NCBI RefSeq assembly: GCF_001411555.2
Contig: NC_049901.1
Coordinates: 28,042,372 to 28,106,371, forward strand
Direction: 5' to 3'
DNA length: 64,000 nucleotides
Source of the DNA: Juglans regia
Lineage: Eukaryota > Streptophyta > Magnoliopsida > Fagales > Juglandaceae
A program made the position numbers and the translations under genes. Under the pieces are notes generated by a model. The model worked only from the letters and a program-made list of their open reading frames with translations. It had not been told where the DNA came from and did not search any database. Within the stretch, counting starts at the first letter, position 1. The number at the start of each line of letters is the position of its first letter. Below, piece after piece: positions 11,151-23,000 of this stretch.

Positions 11151-11443
11151 GATTGAATCATGAAAAGAAAACCCTAGACGAAAACCCAACGGATACGGAA
11201 CGCGCATGAGGGACGTGTGTGCAAGCATGCCGTGAACGAAAACGTGTGTGTATGCATGCTGTGCGACGGAAAACAAAATAAGCCGTGCGAAACGAATAAT
11301 ATAAACGGAAAGAGACGGAAACGAAAAAAATAAACAAAACAAGCGGGGAGAAAAAAAATAATAATAAATAAACGGCATAGACCTCCAAATAAATAAAAAA
11401 AAATCACAGCCCATCTGTACAAATTTTGGGTCTGGGTGTTACA

Positions 11444-11582
11444 TATGTTCTCACGAAATACTTATCTGTTACATAATATATTCTATCACGTCGTTATATC
11501 TGTTGCAAGTATGTCATGTTACATATGCCATATGTTACATATATGTCATGTCACGAACTATTCACTATTGCATGTTATGTCA
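11444..11582 (+). mobile_element. Short fragment of a long LTR related to 20054-24409
   Basis: Phrases such as TATCTGTTACA and GCAAGTATGTCATGTTA match the order seen around 22640-22800 in the 4.36-kb solo LTR. It is cut on the left by the gag-only element and on the right by the LTR starting at 11583. Confidence 0.5.
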
Positions 11583-12677
11583 TGTAACACCCCGCTTAGT
11601 TAACTCTTGATTAACCCTTAAGTACTCTATATTAGACTTTTATTTTTGGGTTAATCACTTTCATTAAAGTTGATTTTGGGATTAACATTAATGTTAGTAC
11701 TTAGTGTTAATGAGCTAAGGATTAGAGAGGCAAGTCCGTTAGTAATTTTGGTGAGGCTTTTTAGCACCCAAGTGCATTCATGGGCCTAGCCCAAGAAAAC
11801 CTTGAACCAACCCCTTAGAAAATCTAGGCTAGTCTTGGCCCAAGTATAGGAAGGCGTAAGACTTTTGGTGTAGATTGGACTCTTGGCCCTTTTCAAGCTC
11901 ATATGGCCCAAAGACATGTTTGGACTCATTTTACCATTCAAAGACCAAAGGCCCAATACACCATACAATTGGTTTCCTTAAACCCAAATCATATTCAAAG
12001 TACCCAAATTAAGTTTTGAAAATTGGCTAAGGTCATTAACCATCATACTTGAAGTTAGTGCACTTTAAGCTATGCTTTGAAGCTTAATCATGCTTAATCT
12101 CTTCTTAAACTTTTTAATTCAAATTTTCTTGAATTAGTACTCTCTTAAACCATGATTATACCATGTAAATACTTTAGCTAAACCATTCCACATGTCATTA
12201 AGAAAAATGACATAACAAGCCTAAACTATGCTTCAATTGATTTTGTGCATTGCCCTTTGTAATGCTTGGACTGTTTTGCCCTTGGGACCAGCATTGGTAT
12301 TGTTTATCCTCAAGATTAATACGGTCCTTAAACACCTTATGAGACCCTTCCAAACTTAGTTTGAGCCTTGCACAAAATTGGTTGCATCAACCAACTCAAA
12401 TAACCAAATCAGGTGCACCTTGGTCTAGTTTGTGTAGGAACCATTTGGATAAATTTTGAACATGCCTCTTGCCATGGTTTGCACCACCACCCCACACCAC
12501 CTCCTTCTCCACCCAATCACCAAGAAGTCCCATGACCATCATGAAGGATTTTGACTTATTTTTGCTACCCAAAAAGATCCAAAACCAAACTGATTTTCTG
12601 CCACCACAAAACCACCTTCATCCACCTGTTTTCAAGGGTGGTTTGAGGGATCTTCTGCCATCCAAATGATTCCCCAC

Positions 12678-14876
12678 TGTGACGCCCCCAAATTCCGCTT
12701 GGGATCGGACGGACATTTGAAGTGTCGAGACATGCAACACAAGGTTACCTGCCTCCGTTCATGACATATAAGATGCAATATTCCTAACAAGCATCTAGCA
12801 TTATGCAATATTTGCAGTGGATAATTTTTTTCTTTAGCAATACTATGCACCAAACTAAAATATCCCAAATACTTAAAACATACTCCATACTTAACGACAT
12901 ACTAAATAACTAAGATCACAATAATAGTCCATAAGGTTATGATCAAAAGAGTGTTGGAGATTGAACTCCACCAATACAAGTAGTAATCTAAGGTAACTAT
13001 TGTAATACCATCTACGTCGCACCGTCGCTTAGTTGGCCATTTCCAGTTGGTCGATTCCTGGTTCTCCTTCAGATCCTATAACAAAATCTACTATTCGGGA
13101 GGAATGGTAGTTGGGACTACCATAGTGAGATTTGATTACAAATCTCAGCAAGTTAACGGAAAACTTCCACACAGGTTAATGACGCATGCATGGCAGTAAA
13201 AGCATGAATGCATAATCAAATCATAAATAATCATAGCATAACTTGACATACAACATAACATAACTGGCATAACTTAAACTGAAACTGAAGCTTAGCATCA
13301 ACGTGAGTTGAAACATAGCATGAACGTGAACTTGAAATATAACATGGACTTAAAACATAACGTGAACATGAACATGCATAATTTGAACATGAACTTGAGC
13401 ATGACATAACATAAATGTGAACTTGGAACATAACGCAAATGTGAACATAACATAACATGAACTTGAAACATATTCTTGTCTCATGGGATTACCATGATTG
13501 GGTGAACATAAACTTGAACGTAACATACGTGAACTTGAAACATGACTTGAACGTGAAATACATGAACTTGAAATCTTATTCAATAGACTTAATCATTAAA
13601 GTGACCATATGGGTGCTACACAGGTCCCCTTGAGCCGTGTGTCCCTGCCGATTACCGCATCACATCATAGGTTTCTATACCAGCTGTGAGTGCGTTAATA
13701 CATACTCCATAATTGTTGTGGCCCCACGTATTCTACGTGTCACAATTGCTGTGTCTCACGTAGTGTATGCTCCACAGTTGTTGTGGCCCCATGACTTATT
13801 TGTTTGTGCCACACTTGCTGTGGACACACGTAACGTAATGTGTGGCACCATCGGCGTTAGTGTCTGGCGCGCTCCGGTGACCAGCTAATTAGGCCTCATT
13901 CGCAACCTGTTGACTGTACTTTGTCAACCCAGGAAATTTCATACCTATTTAGACACTCCAGCGTGAACAAAAGAGTTCCACTAGGATATTACCTCATCCT
14001 AGCGCTTAGGGTCGTGATTGACATGAATAACTTAACTGGCATACATGACATTTCACTGGCATACATGACATTTCGTAACGTGACGTAACATGATCGTGAC
14101 ATAAAAGACAAAAGTCCTGACGTAGCATAACATGACATGAACATAAGATGACAGACATGACATACTTCAAGACATAAATGTAACAGAATACATTTCATAA
14201 CATGGCATACATGTAACATGCAACATTTCGTAACATGGCATACCATATAACAGACAACATTTCATAACATGGTGTAACATGTGATAGTGAATCTTACATG
14301 ACATGAAATACATGTAACAGATGGCATACTTAACTTAACATGACATGCTTGCAATGTATAGGAATACGTGACAGAATATCTTTTGTAACAGATGAATAAT
14401 TCATGACAGAATAAATTCTGTGTAACAGATAAATATGTAATGACTTGGCATGGCACATATGATAACATGCATACATACAATTTAGTTCCCTTACTTATCA
14501 CTCATACACATTAAACTGATAGTAAGTTAAAAGCTAACTTACCTCGATCGTCACGTTCTACTAGAATAAAGTGCGAAACACGAGGAACTGTAAAAGGTTA
14601 TTATAAAAGTTAGAAATCAATTACTAACAATTATAAATGTGAAAAGAGACAACCTAGAGTAAAATTACCATTTTACCCTCTACATGTGGACGAATGACCA
14701 TTTTACCCCCTAACTTAAGGATTTGATATCCTAATTCCAAAAAATTACCAAAATTTACATTCCTCATGTAAATTTTGTCCCAAACTCAAATCTCAACTCA
14801 GAAAAATTTAAAACCAATCACAACTATTTAAAACTCACTATGGCCGAAACCTACATAGGCCATTTGTCTTATTTTG
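12678..14876 (-). repeat. Left arm of a 2.2-kb inverted repeat
   Basis: It pairs with 22194-24409 in the opposite orientation. Both arms include the block with TTTGACTATCAGTTTAA-like spacing, the CATGT-rich stretches and the terminal block GATCCCAAGCGGAATTTGGG. The arms are clearly alike but not identical. Confidence 0.8.
13230..13590. repeat. Degenerate CATGAACTTGAA-type tandem array
   Basis: Short imperfect units of the form AACATGAACTTGAAACATA repeat across about 350 bp. The counterpart lies at about 23510-23870 in the inverted copy. The open frames seen here are repeat artefacts. Confidence 0.65.
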
Positions 14877-17605
14877 ATTTTTATGATGTTATGTTATTTA
14901 CCAATGTATTGAGAACCAGTTTATAGATAACGTAGTTTCAACGTAAGTTATAGTTCAACGTAGTTTCATACTTATCAGCCCGTAACTTTTCTTGACTTAT
15001 AATATATCATATCATAATATAACATTGGATACCTCATGACTCCCCTATGCACTGTGTGTTCTCCGCTAGTTACCGCATCAATCATTGACCACTTTGACTA
15101 AGGTGACTACGTCTTGTCTTTCATATACGGTAGCTCGCATTTTACCTACACTGTAGGTGTACCCACTAGCTTTAGGTGCAATTCCGCTCCAGTATCTTTT
15201 TCTTTTAGGTACCATTCGAGATTTGCCGACAGTACTTTATCTACCCAGGGGTATCTCTCAATTTTAAATACTCTTGAGAGGACAGAGGAGTTCTACTAGG
15301 ACATTCCTCCGTCCCAGCATTTGGGATCGTGATAAAAATTTTACTTTTTAAAAAGATTATTTTCCTTTCAAAAAGGGTTTTCACAATCTCAATGCATGTG
15401 ACATGACAATGGACCATAAAACTTTCATGAGACACATGAAATACCACAATGCTTCATCATAACCATGAATGCCGATTGTTCATTATAAAGTAAAGCATCC
15501 ATACATGCAATGCATATTCCGTTATAGCTTGAAAATATTAGAACATGGAATATGTTCTCTTATAACAATTCAAGACATACGAACCAATCAAAGACATACA
15601 TTTCAATCTTCATCATGTAAGGGCCGAAACACATAGGACCCTAACGTAACCAAACATCATTCGTCACACCTCAATCTTTAGACTCCAATGATCATGCTTT
15701 CATTCAAGAGGTTAGTTGAAACCTCTTATCTTAGTAGACATGCATTAAAATCAATTATCATGAACTTGGAATCTTCTAATGTATTGAATAAAAATTAATA
15801 AATAATTTCTCATAGGTGGCTGAAACCTTTCCTTGTGGTTATGGAAAATATTTTCTTGAGTTTAGTCCCATACTAAAACATTTGAGTGACAACCATTCAT
15901 GCATAGACAAACATAGTAGAAACTGAACCCTAACATGGCATTCTTACTCCCTTTTTCATATCATACGCATCTCCCTTAAACCATTTCCATCATGCTTTAA
16001 AATAATCATAACAAAGAAGTTCATAACACATGGAGGAACATCAAGTTCCAAACAATCATACAAAAATGGAATCAACCAACAAGTTCACAAACCATATGCA
16101 TAAAATATCCCAAGTACAAGTTAGAGGTATACTTACAAAAATCCGAAATGTATTTTTAATAATAGCAAACTGAAAAATCATAAACAATACTAGTTAGAAT
16201 CCTTGCTCAAGAAAAACCCTAACCAAGTTTTCATGTATAGTATTTCTTACACCTTTTTCTTTCCAAGAAAATCCAAGTTTTTGAACCCTTCCCTCTTTAA
16301 AATCCAAAACTTGCCTTCAATACAAACCCTAGCTACTACTTACTAGTGCCATGACCCATTTTCCTCAAACATGAACTTTCTTCTTCTAGTTCAAGTGTGC
16401 GTGTGTGAGAGCATAAGTTCTAGATGAACTTGACTCAAAATCGAGACCTCTCTTCCTTGAAGTCGTGTGTGTGTGTGGGTAACAAAAGAGAAGTTGGTTT
16501 CATACCTTCTAGGTCTTCTTCTTGCAAGTGTCCCTTCACTTTCCTTACTCTCAATGGGTTGTTTGGATGGTGAGAAACTGATGGATACTTAGAAGAAAGA
16601 GGGTGACCGAAACTTACAAGAGCAAAACACAAAGATGGCCAAAAGGGTCTTAGGGTTTTCGGCTCTTCCCATTTTATAGACACTCAAGGGCTTTCTTAGA
16701 TGAAGCAAGCTCATGCATGATTGCTAAGTGGCGTGTAGCCCTACTACCTTCTTCCTCTAGCTCATCATTAGCTCAAGTTGGAAACCCTAAAATATCTTCT
16801 AGCATGAGGCGTCCTCCTTTCCCCAACCGAACCTCACTTCCTCTTTTGCCCTCTCTTTTCTTATCTTGATTCAATGTATCTTATGGCTAATGTCTTTTAC
16901 TAAACTCAAATTTCCATCCATCTCTTACAATGGTGTGTGCATTACATGGGCTACCGAAACCCTAGAAGATTTACTTTTCACCACACTTTTGGACAAACAA
17001 GTGATTGGTCCTTTTTGGCACAAAGACCCTTGCCCTAGCCATCCACTTCAAGGGATTTCCTACACAAAACATCCTTCTAGAAGCCTTGGGCGTGTAGCCT
17101 CCCTCCAAGCTTGATCTTGCTTCTTCCCAAGAAAACCTTTTTGCCTACCTTCATGCATGGAAGACACTTGGCAAAAAGCAACCTTTTTGCTCCTCCATTG
17201 TTGTCATCCATGACCTTTGGCCTTTCTTAGTTCCACTTTCCCATATTCCTAATCATTTCCTTCTAGTTTCCTACCCCATAGTGACATGTGTCAAAAGCTT
17301 CCTTCCACAAGCAAAGATCTTCATGCATGCGTGACACATGGCAAAAAGGTGCCAAATTTTCCTATGATAGGCGTGTAAGCCAAAACTTAGCTCCTTCTCA
17401 CCTCTTTTCTCTTATTGCCATCTAGATTCATCAAGCCCTATACATAACCTCATTGGATGTCAAACACCATGCATAAACCTTAAGTTGGGCATGAGCCCTA
17501 ATTTCATTGGGGTTCAAAAACCCTAATTTCCTACAAGGGTCGAAACTCTCTTGAGCTCTAAAAATAATAATTTACACAAAGGCCTAGAAAGTCTTGGTCG
17601 TCACA

Positions 17606-18870
17606 GCTAGAGAGACCAGAATTGGACAATTTTTTCTCCTTGTGTTCCAACCTTTTGTAAGTATTTTCTTGAGCTCTACCATCTTTCCCTTTATCTAGAA
17701 TTAAGTCTAATTTACGTGGGTGTGTGTTGGTGAAATTTTCTTGAAATTCGGATGGATGAAAGTTAGTGTTATTGGTGGAAAGGTTCAGATTTGACAGTTT
17801 TAGTATTTATGATGAGCTTTGAAAGTCTTATGAAACTTTTGGTGAAATATTGGGTATATCTTGCTATGATGAAGTGTTAATATGATTATATGAATGTTTA
17901 TGGTATGAGTCAAGCATATTAGGATTTCTATAAAAGCATTTTGAATGATTTCATAGAGGTAGAAAATCGATTGGTTCAAAACAAATTTTTGTTTGGCTTA
18001 GTTTGTGATTTTAGCTCTAGGATCTTGGTTTTATGCCTTTGATGTTATAGATGTTGTTCTTGAGGCTTTGGTCTATGAATTTAGAATATATTTTTAAAGA
18101 GTTATGATTTAGATATTTGTTAGAAAGATGATGAACATGCAAAAGTTTGTTTTAAGCTCAATCTAGAGGCTCTAAGATTTGATAGATTGTATTGATGAAA
18201 TTTTTCTATGACATGCTAGATTTGATGCTTAGATCTAACTAGAACTTGAATGTGAGGTATATGGTTGTATTCTTTCAAGAGTTATCTCATGAAAATCAAG
18301 GATCTAGTCACTTTGTTTCTAGTCCAAAAGCATGCATGTCGGTTTCTAAGTTTCTATGCAAACAGATTGTTCTATGCCGTGTTTTGTCATTTTTGGTTGA
18401 TTAGTCAAGTATGCGATCATTTAGGTTTAAATGATGAACATGCTAGAAGTGTTATTTATGAACTTTTAGAGTCATTAGAGTTGATATGAAAGTGTTGGAC
18501 CGAGAACATCAAGAGTTGGTTTGATTTGACCTAATCTTGATGTTTTGGGATTTTCTTTGATATAGTGAGACCAAGTCTTTATGGAATGTGTGATTTAGTG
18601 TTTTAGCATGATTTTAGAACTAAGGATGTGATTTTAGTATTGTTATTTTCGGTTTAAGCATGTTAGAGTGTTAAATGACCAAGTCGCAACAAAACCCAAG
18701 ATTTTAGCCTATACATGAATTAACCAAGAGAAAGTTTGCATAGTTGGGATTAGTTTTAAAAATTTCTAAGTTCATATTGGGATTTAGGATGAAATCGGAA
18801 AGTTTTGGAATTTATTTGCAAAATCCTTATTTTTAGGGACAAATTTGTAATTTTCCATAAGTTGAGGGGT
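17606..18870 (+). other. AT-rich LTR-type sequence without genes
   Basis: This is the probable second part of the LTR begun at 11583. Long T- and G-rich stretches resemble 21300-22200 in style. No coding region or RNA gene is seen. Confidence 0.45.
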
Positions 18871-18954
18871 AACTTTGCAAAATTGGCCCTAAGTTAGTAA
18901 GTTTTGTAATAACTAACTTTGCAAAATTGGCCCTAAGTTAGTAAGTTTTGTAAT
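18871..18954 (+). repeat. 44-bp tandem duplication
   Basis: AACTTTGCAAAATTGGCCCT and the following 20 or so bases occur at 18871 and again at 18915. The second copy ends at the point where LTR-like sequence gives way to a different remnant. Confidence 0.85.
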
Positions 18955-19640
18955 TAGGAAGATTGAGTAAGATATTTTAACTCTAGAATGTATCTCATTT
19001 CAGTATGAACCAAAGGTCCAACTGCCTGAAATGCGCCAGTGTGGAATTCAAACAAGAAATCCCAGGTGTGATATCTGCTCATAACATTCACCCAATGTAT
19101 TGACTGCCCTTTGGCATAACAGTCGTTTTGAAACCCTAACAATTTGCAATCTAGCAAGGATTAGAGAATATCAAGTCACGAGGCAAGCCATTCTCATCAC
19201 ACACACAGTCCATATAAATAGAGGTCAAAGAACACGCCTAAGGTAACTTCTGAACTATCACCTCAAAATTAAGGCTCTCTCTCTCTCTCTCTGCATCATT
19301 CTGATTTAGGCATCAGATGTATCGCCCACCACACCGAGCCCCACTCATCTTCTTGTTACAGGTTATTGGAAGTCGTGAGCAGGAATACGAAACGCGTCCC
19401 CAACTAGATTCAACACAAAATCTTTCTATAACCACCCTCGTGAGTGAGTGGGCATAGATAAAGATAAAATTTTGTAGTGCAAACTTCAACGGAGCATCAC
19501 GGTTGGGGTGATTGGGGAAGACATGGCAAACTAGCTCTGGAGATTGACTACGGAGGAAACTGAAAGAGATAATTTGAGTGCATTAGCATTAGTGTTTTTG
19601 GAAATAATTGTATACTTCACATAAGTTCTTGTATTTCTAT
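18955..19640 (+). other. LTR-like remnant with a TATA motif
   Basis: It contains TATAAATAGAGG at about 19215, a (CT)n run at 19273-19292, and a TTAGGCATCAGATGTATCGC phrase followed by C-rich sequence. That order recalls the promoter, R and U5 parts of Ty3 Tat-type LTRs. No second LTR, primer site or ORF is seen, and the boundaries are approximate. Confidence 0.35.
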
Positions 19641-20048
19641 AGGTGGCTGCGTGTAAGGTCCGTAGAGCACTCTCAATAGTTTTATTATCCTATTTTTTAA
19701 ATATATCATGCCAATGAGGCTCTCACTTGGCCTTTGACTTACTTTTTTTATTTTATATATTGAGTTTTACAATATACCATACAACAATTTATTTATTTAT
19801 TTTCTCTATATTATTTAAATATTTTTTTAATATATTTTTATTCATTTCAAATATTTTATCTAACTACCACTGATATCTTCATATATTTTTATATTTGTAA
19901 TATCTTCCATATATAATATCATATAATTATATGAGATTAACCCTAATTATTAGTCAAACCAAAATTGAAATTGATCCAAAATATAAAAAAGAGATTATAT
20001 TATGAGAATGAAGGGCAGTATATGTTTCTTTAAAATCTAACTTCAATT
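19641..20048. other. AT-rich spacer, no gene seen
   Basis: Very AT-rich sequence with TATTTTTTAAATATAT and similar runs. It may include old MITE debris, but I see no clear termini. Confidence 0.4.
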
Positions 20049-20053
20049 CTTAA

Positions 20054-23000
20054 TGTAACAGCCCGCTAGAAATTCATTGGTGGAATTTCTATTGACTTTA
20101 GGAATCTCGTGAAAACCTCATAAGTTTTTACGAATCGACCAATCGCATAGGTTTTAGTCTGTCAACATAGTCAGTGTTATCACTCACTATGGTGCTAGTA
20201 ATATGAGTTTAATTATTTGAGATAGTTAGAAGTGTTAGAATGCGTTATGGTCTACGCGATTAGACTCAGAGGATTATTTAGCATTTTATGGCGCAATAAC
20301 TTATTTTCATAATTCCGGACGAAACGTCTGTTGAAAATTGTGAAATTATTTTTAGGAGCACTTCGGGGTTGAATTTCGTTAAACGATTTTCACTATAAGT
20401 TAATATGAATATTTAGAAATTTTTAGTACTAAGTTTATTATGTATTTTTTTTGGAGTGAATAGTAACCTCGATAAGCGCACCCATTGCAGTGTTTTCAAA
20501 ATCACAGTGTGGAATGTCCAAATTAGGTTAGAAAAGTTTTATTTGGACACTTGGCAAGATTTTAGCCACACTTAGTGAATGGTATTAGACACTTGACACA
20601 AAGAAGAACCATTAGATAGATTTGTGAAGGAATCAAGGTGTGAGATCATGCCACCTAAGCAAAGTTGTGTTTCATCTGTTCAACCAAATTGTGCCAGACC
20701 AAAGAGGGTTTCAACCCTATCAAAACCCTAAATGATTGGAATCCAATTGAAACCTCAAAAGCTTGGTTGAAACCAAAACCCTAAATGGTTTTCCCAAACC
20801 CTAAAGTTGGCCTCCAAACCCTTTTTAATCCGATTTCTAGCATTGTGTTTAATCACTTGATTAAATCACTTCCACATGCTATTAATTAATCAAATCCTTG
20901 TTATGACATCATTATTCAACCTTTTAAACCTTGGGAATTTGATTGGGCCAAGAAAAATTGATTTTGGGCTTGATTGTATCTCAAACCCTAACCAAACCCC
21001 CTTTAAACCATAACTTCTCCCTCCAGAAGTCTAAAGTCGTGCAAGACATACTTCTCTCCATTTTATCACTTCTTTCTCCCGTTCCTAGAGAGAAACCCAA
21101 AAGAGCTCTCTCGGGCAGATTTCTGAGACTTTTTGCGTGGCCATTTACGACCCTTTGTAAGTATTTTCGCACGATGATTCCTTCACATAAGTTGTTCGTC
21201 TTTGAGTCTAGTTTCCGTGTATATATTATTAGTCTCATTCCATTCTCATTTGGTCGGTCAAAAGTATTTTTAACCATGGAAAGGTCATTCTGGGCGTGAA
21301 ACTGGAGAGTATGTTATGTTTTGGAAGTTTTGACCAAGCTAATGGACTTATCTTGGTCCGAAAATTTTATGGAGTGTTGTTAACATGTGTTTATGAATAT
21401 TCATTGAGGTTTTGTTGCATGAATAAAGCTTTTGATGATAGATTTGCTTAGAGTTAGAAACTTGAAAACTGGAAGTGGAAAAACAGTTTCTGTTTGGTGA
21501 AAGTTTGAATATTTCGTGGTTTAATCTTATTCCAAAGGCTTTGATATTTTTATATGAGGATCCTAAGCCTCTTATATACATGTTAGGATGTTATTTCGAA
21601 GGTATTTAGTATTATTTTTAATGATATGATTTTCTATGCAAGAGGATTTCGGTTAGGCCTAAACTTTGATGTTTTTGAGTTAGATTCATGTTTTATTAAA
21701 TTTTAGCCAAGTGATTTTAAGTTTGATGGTTGGATCTTCTTTAGGACACATTTTTAAACCATGTGATGTGTTAGTTTGAAGATCATATGTCTTTAAGCCA
21801 TGGATCAAGAGATTGATCATAGTTAGTTGGGAAAATCAGTTTCTGTTTTGGACTAAGTTTAAAACCAAAAACTCCAAGTGTTGTTTTGTGTTTTTTAGTG
21901 AGTTTTGTTTGATGTTTTAAAGCATGTTTGATCTTAGGATGATGTTATGAATATGTTAGAAGTAAGATTTGATTTTTTGGAATTCTTGGAGATGTTTTTA
22001 TTAAGGTCAAAACTTGTGATTTAAGGTTTACTTTTTGTTAAAAAGTTTGGGTCTTTTTACAAAAAGTTTGGTATTGATAATTAGCTTTTTCTTAGTGGAT
22101 AGTTTTAAGGGTGTTTTTAAACTTAGGATAGGAAGATCTTTGTTACAAGATTTTGGTTTATTCATGAGTTTTGGAACTTGAAAGAATTGCAACCAAAATA
22201 AGACAAATGGCCTATGTAGGTTTTGGCCATAGTGAGTTTTTCATAGTTGTGATTGGTTTTAAATTTTTCTGAGTTGAGATTTGAGTTTGGGACAAAATTT
22301 ACATGAGGAATGTAAATTTTGGTAATTTTTTGGAATTAGGATATCAAATCCTTAAGTTAGGGGGGTAAAATGGTCATTTGCCCACATGTAGAGGGTAAAA
22401 TGGTAATTTTACTCTAAGTTGGCTCTTTTCACATTTCTAATTGTTAGTAATTAATTTCTAACTTTTAGAATAACCTTTTACAGTTCCTCGTGTTTCGCGC
22501 TTTATTCTAGTAGAACGCGACGATCGAGATAAGTTAGCTTTTAACTTACTATCAGTTTAATGTGTATGAGTGATAAGTAAGGGAACTAAATTGTATGTAT
22601 GCATGTTATCATATGTGCCATGCCAAGTCATTACATATTTATCTGTTACACAGAATTTATTCTGTCATAAATTATTCATCTGTTACAAAAGATATTCTGT
22701 CACGTATTCCTATACATTGCAAGCATGTCATGTTAAGTTAAGTATGCCATCTGTTACATGTATTTCATGTCATGTAAGATTCACTGTCACATGTTACACC
22801 ATGCTATGAAATGTTATCTGTTATATGGTATGCCATGTTACGAAATGTTGCTTGCATGTCACATGTATGCCATGTTATGAAATGTATTCTGTTACATTTA
22901 TGTCTTGAAGTATGTCATGTCTGTCATCTTATGTTCATGTCATGTTATGCTACGTCAGGACTTTTGTCTTTTATGTCACGATCATATTACGTCACGTTAC

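Larger units (their letters stand above)
3917..11443 (-). mobile_element. Gag-only (TR-GAG-like) Ty3-type LTR retrotransposon
   Basis: Read on the minus strand the order is 5' LTR (11443-8784), primer-binding site (8782-8770), gag (8372-7361), about 770 bp without coding capacity, polypurine tract (6590-6574) and 3' LTR (6573-3917, its last 64 bp lost in the gap). No protease, reverse transcriptase, RNase H or integrase is present, so it must rely on enzymes of a relative. The long LTRs and gag resemble chromovirus elements of the Tekay/Del kind (inference). The LTRs differ from each other by roughly two dozen substitutions counted by eye plus two 30-bp repeat units, so insertion is fairly recent. 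The flank at 11444-11448 is TATGT; its partner would be in the gap. Confidence 0.85.
8784..11443 (-). repeat. 5' LTR of the gag-only element (complete, 2660 bp)
   Basis: It runs from TGTAACACCC (minus-strand start at 11443) to GGGGCGTTACA (8784) and abuts the primer-binding site. It is near identical to 3917-6573. It shares its internal order of blocks with the solo LTRs 24434-27489 and 53507-56585, although these have diverged. Confidence 0.9.
12678..17605 (-). mobile_element. Hybrid solo LTR, 4.9 kb
   Basis: On the minus strand it starts TGTGACGACC (17605) and ends GGGGGCGTCACA (12678), so both termini look like LTR ends. The part 12678-14876 is an inverted copy of 22194-24409. From 14877 on the sequence departs completely from that LTR but keeps a parallel layout, with a similar block ending in GGGATCGTGAT at about 15323-15333. 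The flanks are CCCAC on the left and GCTAG on the right, so there is no target-site duplication. A solo LTR formed by recombination between two different insertions would look like this. There is no coding content. Confidence 0.55.
11583..18954 (+). mobile_element. Long LTR, interrupted by a hybrid LTR
   Basis: It starts TGTAACACCCCGCTTAG at 11583 and runs to 12677, where minus-orientation LTR material takes over until 17605. At 17606 sequence resumes that reads like the later part of a plus-orientation LTR (CTTTTGTAAGTATTTTC, matched by CTTTGTAAGTATTTTC at about 21152 in the solo LTR). It continues to about 18954 without a recognisable LTR end. I see no coding region. The assignment of both halves to one LTR is inference. 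Confidence 0.5.

Noticed and set aside
13230..13590. CRISPR-like array
   Set aside because: The units are imperfect and tandem without spacers, in a plant LTR.
12678..17605. Simple solo LTR insertion
   Set aside because: The flanking five bases do not match and the two halves belong to different LTRs, so a hybrid origin is more likely.
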